Below, one piece after another: positions 22,631 through 33,479 of a stretch of 64,000 bases of DNA. The translations under genes and the position numbers were made by a program. This DNA is from Gnetum montanum. Its lineage: Eukaryota > Streptophyta > Gnetopsida > Gnetales > Gnetaceae. The first letter of the stretch is position 1. Each line of letters opens with the position of its first letter. The notes beneath the pieces are model-generated. The model was not told the origin of the DNA. It searched no databases and saw only the letters and a list, made by a program, of their open reading frames with translations. Where the stretch lies: the NCBI GenBank assembly GCA_015680685.1, contig MNCI01020931.1, positions 124,001-188,000 of the forward strand, in the 5' to 3' direction.

Positions 22631-23084
22631 CCTTAGAAATTTTTGCATTTTATTTTAAATACCTAAAGTGTTTATGCAATTTTCAGAGCCTAGAATCTTC
22701 CATAGTCCATAACTTCCTAAACATTTATTTAAATCACTCTGTTTTTTTGACCCTATAGCTCCTAGAGGTAAGCTCTTAGTCATGGGGGCCTTAAACATGT
22801 TGTTTTTGGCAAAAAATGTTTCAACATTTTTCTAACTGCCACAAAGGTTTAACCTAGAAATCAATAGTAAAACACCAAATTACAAGAGTTAAACCCTTCC
22901 AACAAGCGTTGGTGACACTTACAATTAAAAATAATTAATAAAATGATAATAAAGTAATGAATCTACCATGGTCCAATCATAGTCAAGTGTAACTAATTAA
23001 TGAGATAAGGTATCCAAATATTTTAAGTTACACATTATATCTACTAATCCATGAATGTGTTGTGACTACAATTGATACCAAAAG

Positions 23085-25680
23085 GCAAACACACATAGGA
23101 AGGAGTACTGTTTCAACCAAGGAAAAAGCAAGCAAGAATGGGAAAGGGCCAAGAATAGGCTTAGGAAGAATTGATAGTAACCCATGCCATGGGACCTCTT
23201 AGAGAAGAGGTTGAAGTGGAGTCTATTTGTTAGATTTCAGAACAAGTGACAACAATAGAACATTTCTTCTAGGACAAGGAACTAGCTCAACAAGTAAAAT
23301 TTGAGGTGACCTTGCTAGAAGCTTGCCTAAATCAAATTAGATTAAGGGAGGTCTACGAAATAGTACTCTAAGAGTTAAACTTTGGCTTTTTCTTAGAGCA
23401 AGCACCTAAAGAGGTACAAGACCAATTAAAGACATCTTCCATGTCACCAATTATCACTTCCAGTGGGGAGTGATACATTGGAGAGACATTCCTATTTTGG
23501 AACAACATGCAGGCTAGTTCAATGGTTAGGATTAAGAACATTTTAGTGTCCTACTCAGTGTAAGCTATTACAAAGGCACTAGGGTTTCTTGAAACTAGGA
23601 CAAATCTCATCCAGATTCCAATGCAGGTGGACCCTAGCATAGAAAAGGAATGGGTTCAATGGCGCTATGGTGTCAGCTGTAAGGAGTATGACATGCACAC
23701 ACTAGCAAATAGAATTCACTACAAGATTATGACCTTTCACCTAAACCCCATGGTGAGGTCTAGTGATATCACTAGCTTTTTTGCTCATGCGTGTGCTACT
23801 CTAAATGAAATATTTCTGGTCAACCTTCCACAACTAATCTATCTAGAGATAGAGAAGTGGTTCAAGGAGAATGAACATGGAAGAAAGGCACTTCCCTTCG
23901 CATGCCTCATTAGAAAACTATGTTGAAGGGGAGGAATATCTCACTACACTAATGATGTTGTCCAATGTGCTATGACCACTAATTGGACAGAGATGATGAA
24001 GCATAAAACTCCTGCAACAACAATCCAAGAATAGGAGCAATATTTACCACATCTACCTACCACTCAAAAAATAGTGTTAGACATCATTGTAACATCCCAA
24101 TGGTTACATGAGTACCAAGAATGGCTCTTGAACGAGCAAGAGTAACAAGTAGGCACAAGTGATGGAGATCCATCTATGTACCAGCATGTAATGAGTCACC
24201 TAAATGAGGTGGCATGAATAGTCAACTTGATGGAGAAAGGTGGATCCATTTTCTTTGCCCAATGAATGGAGTTGTCTATGAGGTTGAATCCTAGCACCAA
24301 AGAGGTAATGATATCTTTCTCAAAATAGCAGAAACTCCTAGAGATTTTTGGAAATGTCATAACCTTCTTAGTGCATTGGAGGAGTATGAGGGGGCAACAG
24401 TACTAGTGATGTAGCACCAAGAGCAAGAAATAGTAGTAGAGGTTGTTGCTAATAGAAGTGTTAAGACCCTCAATGCATCTATGACATTTTTACTAGATGT
24501 CATTGCACTTAAAGATGTATAAATGTCTACAAGGACCAAAGTGGTAGATTAAGCATAGCACAACATGAATAATTTTTGGATCAATTGGTAGGAATTAAGA
24601 AACTACTTTTGGATGTCTTTGATCTTCCTAATAGTATAACTGTAACCCAGTTGAAGTTTCTAAAGGCAAGGAGCAAGAACATTATTTTAGAAGGACAACT
24701 TGAAATAGCCAAGGAGTTGAATGAATGCTTGGTTGCAAAAGTTGCTGAACTAAGAGCCCAGATTACTAACCCTACATTTCTCAACCTAGAATTAACAAGA
24801 GATGAAGCTCTTGAAAAGCTCACACTAGGTTGAAAGGGGTTGAGGGTGCGATAGAAATGATGATGTTCTACCGATCCTTGGAAAAGGCCACCTAGCATAA
24901 GATTCAAAAGGCCAATCTAATCCACCAAGAGAATGTGCAGCTGACCATAAAAAATCATCTCTTGTGAAACATTAATGTGCATAAACAAAAATTAACTAAT
25001 TCTATTCATTAATAGTAGGAGCAATGAGCTAGAGCAGATACAAAGTTAAGGAGATTGGCAGCTAAGAACAAGAACCTCTTCATGAAGGAGTTGCAAATAG
25101 AAGAAATGACTGAATATATGGAGCTTACCAATCTCTAGTATGAAAAATTGGCTATGTTGATTGTTGGATGGCCATAGGAATAATTGGAAAAGCATGTGGC
25201 TAGCTCATACTTATTATACAAGGCTGTGTTCAAGCACTACAAGGAAATCAAGAACAAGCTAGTGGTGACAAATGCTAAACTCAAGGTTCTCAAGGGCAAA
25301 TACACTGATTAGAGATCTGGTATTGAGGGCCTAGCCAAAAGAATGAATGACTACTAGGATTTGTAGAATGTAGTGAAGGAATTTGATGTCAAATATAAAT
25401 AACTCACTTTCTAGTTCATCAATGTCAAGGAGCTATTCCTAGTAATGCCCTGTCCATGGGATATCCCTATTCTAGCCCACACTGGCAATGCCGTGTGGAC
25501 TGTGAATGATCCCTAGAGTAAGGAGGAGAAGATAAAGGCATTATTAGATGCCTTTCACCATCCACCAGAGGTAGCAATTGTAGTAGGACAACCATAGCCT
25601 CCTTAGCCACTACGTGCACCCGAATTTGGAAAAGGTCTTTCAGAACCTTAGGAGTCTTTATCACTTGGGACTATTTGATC
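23085..25680 (+). pseudogene. aORF of G: conserved domain plus coiled coil
   Basis: Colinear with the A aORF. The start codon position reads ATA rather than ATG (ATACCAAAAGG against ATGGTCCCAAAAC). Visible segments are ELNFGFFLEQAPKEVQDQL, IGETFLFWNNMQASSM and the 101-codon ORF 23621-23926, which ends GRKALPFACLIRKLC, parallel to LPFPCLIRKLC in A. Coiled-coil parts follow (24576-24833 and onward, ILEGQLEIAKELNECLVAKV). The conserved tail reads MPCPWDIPIL at about 25447. Stops and shifts are numerous; function unknown. Confidence 0.72.
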
Positions 25681-25894
25681 TTCTCAGCTATCTTCATGCT
25701 ATCAAAGGATGTGCTATCCAGTTTGACTAGTCATGTCATATTATTCAATTTTGTGTCATGAACACCACAAATTTTTGTAATGATATCGATCCGTACACTC
25801 AAGTACTTAGTTTTGTTATTAGTTTTATTATGTCAATTTGTTATGTTAAGAGTTAGTCAATAATCCCATACCTTCTTAATTTTGTAAAGGAAAT

Positions 25895-26325
25895 TGAGGA
25901 TGAGTTTTCATTTAGTCGTGGGGGTATGATGAAGTGTTAAAGTGTTGCATCGATGGACACCCATTAATGTGGCCTTGTCAATGGATCCCTATTGATGTGG
26001 TGTTGCCTTGTTGACAAGGCTGCATCGACATAGCATTTGTTGCATTTATGAGGCCCCATTGACTTAGCTCCATAATAAAGTCTATAAATATGCACTTGTC
26101 TGCTATGTTTAGAAAATTCTTGTCATAGTTGTAGTGGAGCTCTTGTAGTTTTATCATTTAAAAGTTAGAATATTTTTCTAAGTGTTCACAATAGGAGTTA
26201 AAAGATGTATGGATCTTTATTTGAGTATTGATGTACTTGAGCACAGTAGTATGAATAGTAATAAAGACAAGCCTTTTGATAAACCTTACAGCAATTAGAA
26301 ATAGACTAATTATTTATTTATGAAT
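25895..26325 (+). repeat. PPT and truncated 3' LTR of G
   Basis: GGATGAGTTTTCATTTAGTC then GTGGGGGTA (to 25926) is the PPT region. The LTR begins TGATGAAGTG at 25927, has several CATTGA/CATCGA words and a TATA box CTATAAATATGC at about 26089. It ends abruptly near 26325, some 400 bases in, where RT sequence of C starts. The remaining half of the LTR is missing. Confidence 0.85.
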
Positions 26326-27030
26326 TCAATGTCAATCTTGCTCTTGAACAAAAAGAAAACTTGTTGAAGATGGTCAACAAATGATCAACAACTTTTTCTT
26401 GGTCATATCTTGAAATCATAGGGATTGATTCTAGGATATGCTAGCTATACAAATCCTTCCATGAAGCCAAATAGGCAACTACAGTGATAGTTAAATCCCA
26501 AACTCAAGCAAATTGTCAAGGAGAAGATTGAACAACTCCTCAAGGTAGGGTTCATCTATTCCATTGTGGATAGCAAGTGGGTTAGCCCACTTGTGATCGT
26601 GCTAAAAAAGGTGATAAGTGAAGGGTCTATATTGACTTTAGGTTGCTGAACATGGTAACTTACAAAGATCATTTTCCATTACCATTTGTGGATTAGGTGT
26701 TGGACACCATTTCTGGGCATTTCATTTACAACTTTCTGGATGGCTTTAGTGGCTATAACCAAATCTAGATTGCACCTAAAGATTAGGCAAAATGACATTC
26801 ATAAGTCCCTGGGGGACTTTTGCATATTAAAAGATGTTGTTTATTCTGTGCAATGTCCTTGTAACTTTCCAATGCCTTATCATGAGCATCTTTCAATAGT
26901 GGATTGGTAGTGGGGTGGAAGACTTTATGGATGACTTCTCCACCACCTATGGTGCTACATTTTTGCAAGCCTTGGACCTCCTTGAGAAAGTGCTAAAAAG
27001 GTGTGTTGAAACCAACCTTTGGCTCAACTG
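26326..27030 (+). pseudogene. Reverse transcriptase of C (N-terminally truncated)
   Basis: The first readable residues, VNLALEQKENLLKMVNK, match VNLAFEEKLMLLKVVNKW of G, so the junction lies just before RT proper. Further motifs are VYIDFRLLNMVTYKDHFPLP, FLDGFSGYNQI and the catalytic FMDDFST (about 26925-26945). Several one-base shifts and TAG codons are present. Confidence 0.82.
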
Positions 27031-27329
27031 GCAAAAAAGCCATCTGATGGTCTAGGAGGGCATTATCTTGGGGCATAGAATATATAAAAAGGGGATTGAG
27101 GTAGACCCTAAAAAAATAAAGATCATCCAAGGAATAACCCATCAATTGGAAACTTTCAAAGGCGTATGGTCATTCCTTGGTCACATTGGCTACTACCAAT
27201 GCTTCATAGAGAATTTCTCTAAGATCCTCAAATAGTTGGTGGAGCTGACAAAGAAAGATGTTCTATTTGTTTGGATTGAGGAATGTGAGAATGCATTTTA
27301 GAAACTTAGGTAAAAACTTGTAGAGACTC

Positions 27330-27750
27330 TAATTCTATAAGCACCTGATTAGTCCAAACCATTTCACATAATGATGGATGCATCGAATTATGTCTTCGAA
27401 GCCATGCTCATGTAGTTGGACGATCAGAGACATCCTTATTACATCTATTGCACAAGTTGAAGCATTGTGGATGCATAGTTGAATTACATCACAACAAAAA
27501 AAGAATTGATGATGGTAGTGCTCACCTTGGAGAAATTTAGGCACTATGTACTTGGATATAAGGTGTTTGTGCATATAGACCACAATACAATCTGGTTCCT
27601 CATGAACAAACCAATGGTGAGGCTTTGTATCATATGATGCCTAGTGATATTATAGGAATTTGATCTCATAATGGTAGATTAGAAGGGAAGTAAGAATGTG
27701 ATCACCAACCACTTGTCTTGGTTGTGATGGGATAACAAAGAGGATGAGAG
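27330..27750 (+). pseudogene. RNase H of C
   Basis: FHIMMDASNYVFEAMLM, then YITTKKELMMVVLTLEKFRH and VHIDHNTIWFLMNKPM give the Ty3/Gypsy RNase H core. The first catalytic Asp (DAS) is intact, as is the Glu of KKEL. Stops are mainly TAG. Confidence 0.8.
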
Positions 27751-27929
27751 CCCACTATTAGATTAGTTTCCTAATGAACTCCTCTTTGCTTGTGTTGCAA
27801 CTAAACAAATGCCCAATGAGCTTAACTGGTGTGATAACATTCTTACCTACCCTCTCACTTAGGAGATGCCATAAGAATTGGATCATAGGAAAAAATAATA
27901 GTTTTTTCACTAAGTAAAACACTTCATGG

Positions 27930-29060
27930 AAGTTACTAGACACCTTTATATGGTGTGTGCTAATGGCCTAGTTCATTGGTATGTCCTTAATGCTAATTTA
28001 CTTTGAACTCTCTAAGATGCTCATGAGGGTCCTTGTGGGGGCCACTATGCTGGGAGATTCACAACCATTAAGATCCTAATAGTAGGGAATTATTGGTCAA
28101 TACTCTTCAGGGACACTCACCAATTCATATACTGTTGTGAATGTTTTCAACACAATGGCGGAATGATCACTCAAATGAATGGTCCTTAGCAATGGATCCA
28201 ACGATTGGAACCCTTTGACATCTAGGGCATTGACTTCATGGGTCCCATCACACCCATGTCAAATGGAAAGACATACATCATAGTCGTTGTTGACTATTGT
28301 ATAAAATGGGTAGAGACATACATCCTCTGCAACTACTCAGTTTGTATAATAGAATGTTGTAAATAAGTTTGGTGTGCCACATGCATTGATTTTTGACAAT
28401 AGTAATCACTTTATACACACCACCTTTTGGAAGCTCATGCAATGCTTAGGGGTTGAACATATATTAACAACACCATACCATCCCCAAGCTAATAGTCAAG
28501 CTGAGGCTACCAATAAAGAAATCTCTAGAATCTTAACAAGAATAGTTAGCAAATATAGAAGACACTAGAGCATGAAACTCAACGATGCCCTCTAGGCCTA
28601 CCGCTCCACTTGGAAACTCCCTATGGGCTATTCTCCCTATGAGCTGATGTACGAAAAACTTCCAACTCTTTCTATTTAGTCTATGCTTTATACACTTTCA
28701 ATAGCTTCTGACCTTGACCTTAACCTAAGTCTAGCACAAAAAGAAAGATTAATAAACCTTAACTTGCTAGAAAAGAAACAATTGGTAGCCTTATCATCTA
28801 ATAAGTTGCATAAGGCATTCAATAAGCAATGTCATGACCTCAAAATAAGGAAGGTAAAATTTCAACCAAGAGACAAGGTTCTTTATTGGAACCTCACATG
28901 TGCCACAAAGAACTAAGTTTTAAATGTTGTGGGAAGGGTGTTACATATTCTCTGAAACCTTTCCTTTTGGGGCCATGTTGATCTATAGACTTGAAAGCCC
29001 AAATAAGAAATTGCTAGTCAACATACAACAAATTAAACCTTTCCATAAGCCTAACAGAGC
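27930..29060 (+). pseudogene. Integrase of C
   Basis: Zinc-finger relics at about 28010-28160 (AHEGPCGGHYAG-type segment) are followed by the catalytic core: VVDYCIKW at about 28285, LIFDNSNHFIHTTFWKLMQC (Asp 28395-28397 intact) and QANSQAEATNKEISRILTRI (Glu intact). The C-terminal part reads LDLNLSLAQKERLINLNLL. A short deletion has removed codons after the first Asp. Confidence 0.8.
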
Positions 29061-30870
29061 CAATGACTGTAACACATCCTTAGATAGATAAGCACACTCA
29101 ATATTTTAGATTTCATCCTTCAAACTCAGTCATGGGAGAGATGGCCATCCATGCTAATTAATTAAAAATGGCTCATTAGTTTTTACATTTTTTTTGTTTT
29201 ACACTTGTTTTTTACATCTTTTTGTTTTGCATCATTTTTTATTTTACAACATCATTAGTACATTTTTCTCTTTCTTACATATTTTACAATTTCTTCTATA
29301 TTTTACTTTATTTGGTTTGATATTTTCTTATGTTTTGCTTATGTTTGTTTATCTTCTATTGCTACTTGATGGTGGTTTGTACTGTAATGTTATTTGATTA
29401 CTAATGTCTAGATTCTATCTTTGAATTTTGGTATTAATAACTAAGACATGATTTCTTTTTCATGGAATAGGAAGCTAGTCCATGTCATCCACCCATCCAA
29501 AAATTCTATGGTATTTATGATTTTGGAAATATGAGGTCCCTTCCTTAATAAGAACCTTTGATGGACTTATGACCTTCATAGTTTTCAAACTTGGGAAGGA
29601 TTAAATGGATTGATAGGGATGTGAGTTCAAGGGGATTCGATGTTCTCTGTACTTGCTTACCCTCTTTTGGACATGAGTGTTTTCAAGGATCTTGCATTGT
29701 TTCATTGTTAATCAATAACATGAAGTCAAGTATTTGCATGGTGTGGTTCCCATCCAAGAATCATAAAAATATAAAACCCAAAAATAAAAATGAAAACATG
29801 ATGGGAATTCAAAGCACATCCCTTGGACTCAATAACAAGCTACAAGCACTAGTTATGGGACTAGAAAGACATGTTAGCCATGCCTAAAGGTCCCCTCTCA
29901 CTAAGGTCCTTTCTTACTTTCTACTTCTCTTTTCTTCTTTTTAAGGAATGGTGATTGATTTGTGGGAGCATTCTTGTGTCTGAAGGAGGTGAATTGATCT
30001 AAGAATTATCGATGTGAAGTCATTGGAAGTGGTTGGTTTTGATTTGGACTAGGAATGGACTTTATTAGGTCATCTTAAAAATAAAATATACAAGGAAATT
30101 CATGTGACCATAATTCAAAACTTCCTTTCACTGTCTCTCATACATCTCTACTTCCCATAATCCACCTCACTATCGATTTTTCATGGTTTTGTCTGATGTC
30201 TTAGTTTGATGTGCCATAATTCTTAGTTAGGTTCTTATAGGATTTAGTCCTTAACTTCACAACCATTAATCATCCATGGGTTCCACAGACTCCTTGGTTT
30301 GATGGCATGCAAGGGCATTAAGGGTAGGAGGCTTCTTTGGGGAGGATCCACTTACATACCTCTTGGTTGGGTTGGTTAAGTTCTTTATCCTTTGGCATTT
30401 TCATGATCAAAACCTTTGTACACCCCTTCAATGACATCTAGCTCTACACTCCCTTACAATATTCTCCAATGATGAATCTCTTTTTATTGTTCATGATTTT
30501 TTTGGCTCTTCAAGCACCCCAAATTGTGTTAAAACTTTTAAACTTTCTTGTTCAATTTATCTCATTTTTCAATCCTATTGCTATTAGAGGTATGCTCCAT
30601 GTTGTGTGGGCCACTTGGCAAAAATATTTTTTTTTCCAAACTTACTCTTGCTTCCACAAGGGTTTGATGAATAAAATTACATTAAAGTCAATCAATTTAT
30701 AAAGATAAACCCTTTCAAGAAACTCTAGTATTCTCAAAAATCAATTAACATTAAAAATAATCAATCAACCATGATCACAATTTAGCCAAGTGTAACTACC
30801 TAGAGAGGTAAGGTACTTATATCCATAAGTTGCACATGACATGGTAATCCTTGGTTCTATTGTGATCACA
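29060..30870 (+). other. Post-pol spacer of C
   Basis: T-rich block 29180-29340 with GTTTTACA-like words, the conserved GGGGAGGATCCACTTACA block at about 30338, then AT-rich sequence. Unlike A, G, H and D, no TATA box with iterated motif is visible before the aORF position, so the internal promoter seems deleted between about 30480 and 30620. Confidence 0.62.
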
Positions 30871-30871
30871 A

Positions 30872-31060
30872 ATGGCACCAAGAGGAAAACATGGATTGAA
30901 GTAGGACCATCTCAACTGAGGGATAAGTGATTGAGAGTGGGAAGAAATTAAAAAGCATGAATAACTTTAAAGATAGGCAACATGAGCCTCTTCTCCTTCG
31001 TCTTCAAGTTGCCAAAAGTGTTTGGATGTCAATTTTTAACCAAGGTATTCAAATTTTTTA
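30872..31060 (+). pseudogene. aORF relic of C, nearly all deleted
   Basis: ATG 30872 begins MAPRGKHGLK, the counterpart of MVPKRSQQ in A. Within about 150 bases the similarity ends and by 31060 the sequence already matches the 3' untranslated part that precedes the PPT in G (25760 onward). About 2.5 kb of aORF, including the whole coiled coil, is missing. Confidence 0.6.
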
Positions 31061-31194
31061 TAATTAACACCAAATTTTGTAACAAATTGTAAACTCATAC
31101 ACTCACTCACTCAGTCAATTTGTGTGTTAGCCAATTAGTTAATAATTTCATACCTTTCTAGTGTTTTTTAATGAACTTGTTTATCCTTTTGTTC

Positions 31195-32074
31195 AATCAA
31201 GGATGAGTTTTCATTTAGTCATGGGGGTATGATGAATTACATTTTTGTCAAGCTTCGACATTGGACCCCCAATATCAGGGCCTAGGTAGTGATGTCGGAT
31301 CTTTGATATCATGGGATGCATGCCTGCTTATATATACAACACTTGAATGCACGATCCAAACATCTTTTTCATTAGTTGTAGCAAAGCTCTTGTAGTTTTT
31401 TTTCTCTAGAGTTAGAATATTTTATAAGTGCTCGTAGTAGGAGTCAAAAGAGCATATGGATCTTTATTTAAGCACTGATGTACCTAAGTGCCTCAGTGTT
31501 GATGACAATAAAGACAAGCTTTCTTGATCAAACCTTGCAACACTTGGACTAGATTAATTGTTTTATCATTCATTTGATGTTCATGCAATTTACTTTAATA
31601 AATTTTAGTTAATTCATTAATGTTAATTAAATATCAAACATAATTATTACCACTTCGAGCATACACTTGGTGCTTGGTAATCCTAGTAATGCTTAATGTT
31701 TGGCAACCCAGTAGCATTATAACGAGTTCAAGATGTGTATGGCAAGTGGGAATGAATGCTTATGTTAGGATTAGTTAAGTATTAGCTAGCTATTAGATTA
31801 GTTAGATTAATTAAACATTTACCCCTATATTTCTATCACTTAGGTGATTAAATCATACAAGACAAAATGATAAAAATTAGATGCCTTATTTGCACTTAAC
31901 CATACATTGTGCTTCACAAGTGGAATTGGGAAGACAACAATTACAATGATAAGATTCACCTCCTAGAACCAGTGTAGTGCACATAGAAACCTAAGGTCCT
32001 TGGAATTTGGCCGAATCATGTGTGAATGCAAGTGATTTGTATGGTTGGATGTAGGGTATACTCACTACTCATCA
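31195..32074 (+). repeat. PPT and 3' LTR of C (LTR 31230-32074)
   Basis: GTCATGGGGGTA at 31218-31229 is followed by TGATGAATTACATTTTTG. The U3 has CATTGGACCCCCAATATCAG-like words, TATATATAC at about 31330, and the end is CTCACTACTCATCA. The LTR is 845 bp. Its partner is lost, so no target duplication can be tested. Confidence 0.88.
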
Positions 32075-32397
32075 AATATGGTGTAAATGATAAAGTAAGA
32101 TCCATGAAATTTTTTGAGATTTAAAGTTTCTTTAAGCAATGATATTTTGTTTGCAAAGATAAAAAGGTTCTACAAAAAGTTATTTTATTAAGAGATAAAT
32201 ATCATAATAAGTTACATGCTTCCAAATATATTACAACTTACGTATGATGAAGTAGTAAAGAGAATTGAGAAATTAGCTTATGCAAAAAACTATGGATACA
32301 GAAGGATCATATGTTGAACTATTAAATGTGGTGAAGAAATATTCTAGAGAGGGATTTTGAAAATGGTTAATGAAGGACTTCAAAATGCTTTAACTAG
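32075..32397. other. Unassigned 323-bp segment between C and H
   Basis: AT-rich and unlike any of the elements. The + strand has a readable patch (LQLTYDEVVKRIEKLAYAKN) without ATG and with stops either side. I do not recognise it. It may be the original target DNA of C and H or part of an older repeat. Confidence 0.4.
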
Positions 32398-33273
32398 TAA
32401 TAAGTAGTTGGGTATTCCAGCTCTCAACCATACAAGTCACAAGTGTTCACACGCAACCAAATCATAATCTGTGAATGAATAATGTAAGTATACTAGTGAT
32501 TTGATCTTAAGTTCATGATCATTATCTTCCCACTTAGAGTTAGTAAGATGCAAATTGGATCATTTAACTCTTAGTGAGGTAAATGATGAACTAATGTTGT
32601 TTGGCTGTAAGTATGCTAAGTGTAAACATGGTAAAGATGATTGTAAATTCTAATTCTAAGTATAATGGAATTATAAATCTATTCTATTTAATGATGAAAA
32701 GTATCTATTCCTAGATTTTTGTACATGTTATGGGCTAATGTAATTGTTACTGGGATTACCATGTAACTTCACTACTAAGTAAATCAGGAAAATTTACTAT
32801 TGGTTTATTAAATAGTTACAATTTATGCTTAAAACCAATTATACTTATCCCATCTTACTAATAGACATTAAAATAGTAAATGACTTAAGAAATGTAAATG
32901 ACTTAATAAAAATAAATATAATGAAAAAGTAAATTTATGCTAAGTGACATGTTGCAATGATGAAAAAAAATCTCAATATTTATTTCTATTTATAAATTAT
33001 GTCTAGGAACATTCCACTCAAATAAAGATTTCATACAACTATAATTCACCACATTGCAAACATTTACTCTAACTCTAACTTTATGAAAACAAACTACAAG
33101 AATTTTACTAACTATTGGGCAACATTTATTTTTAATGTGATGATGGGTTGGTATTTATAGGCATGACCATGGCCCACTACATCATATCTATGATGATATA
33201 TGTAAAGCTATGATATTGTAACTATGATATCATAGATACGATATCATAGACTCACACATAAATTATTTTATGA
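32398..33273 (-). repeat. 3' LTR of H (876 bp)
   Basis: The left end TAATAAGTAGTTGGGTATTC aligns with TGATGAGTAGTGAGTAT, the complement of the C LTR terminus. U3 at 33185-33260 has GATATCAT-type palindromes (ATGATATCATAG) next to GGTATTTATAGG. Here the palindrome core GATATC is kept but flanked by A/T instead of the CG steps seen in A. Confidence 0.8.
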
Positions 33274-33330
33274 TACCTCCAAAAATGACTAAAAAGTCAT
33301 CCTTAAGATAGAGTTTCTTACAAACATATG
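33274..33330 (-). promoter_or_regulatory. PPT region of H
   Basis: The complement of TACCTCCAAAAATGAC corresponds to GTCATGGGGGTA of the relatives, with the G run broken by A changes. AAAAAGTCATCCTTAAGATA matches the conserved GGATGAGTTTT block. Confidence 0.55.
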
Positions 33331-33479
33331 TGATTTCATAGACTTGGACATTATGACACATATTTACATGAATGAATTTCCTATGAATATCACATCATGG
33401 TTTGAGTGGTGTTACAAAATTATCATGCAATGCATGATTGACACATATGACAAGAACAAAACAAAACCAAACTTGATGT

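Larger units (their letters stand above)
1..26325 (+). mobile_element. Element G: Athila-like Ty3/Gypsy retrotransposon, 5' end outside window, split by F
   Basis: G occupies 1-5534 and 21492-26325. The gap is element F (with A inside it). Joining the two parts restores a spacer colinear with C around 29520-29650, and the 5-bp duplication GGTGG (5535-5539 and 21487-21491) marks the F insertion. Order on the + strand is gag (partial), protease, RT, RNase H, integrase, T-rich spacer, internal promoter, coiled-coil aORF, PPT, 3' LTR. The 5' LTR lies left of the window and the 3' LTR is cut short where C begins. Athila-like placement rests on the MDD form of the RT motif, the trailing aORF and similarity to F, whose primer site is of tRNA-Asp type. 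Many stops and frameshifts; not functional. Confidence 0.85.
26326..32074 (+). mobile_element. Element C: 5'-truncated Athila-like element
   Basis: Starts within RT, fused to the LTR of G, and continues through RNase H, integrase, spacer, an aORF relic and a full 3' LTR. The 5' LTR, gag, protease and first RT codons are gone. It is the copy that best keeps the integrase catalytic residues (second Asp and the Glu of the QAE segment), but frames are heavily broken. Confidence 0.85.
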
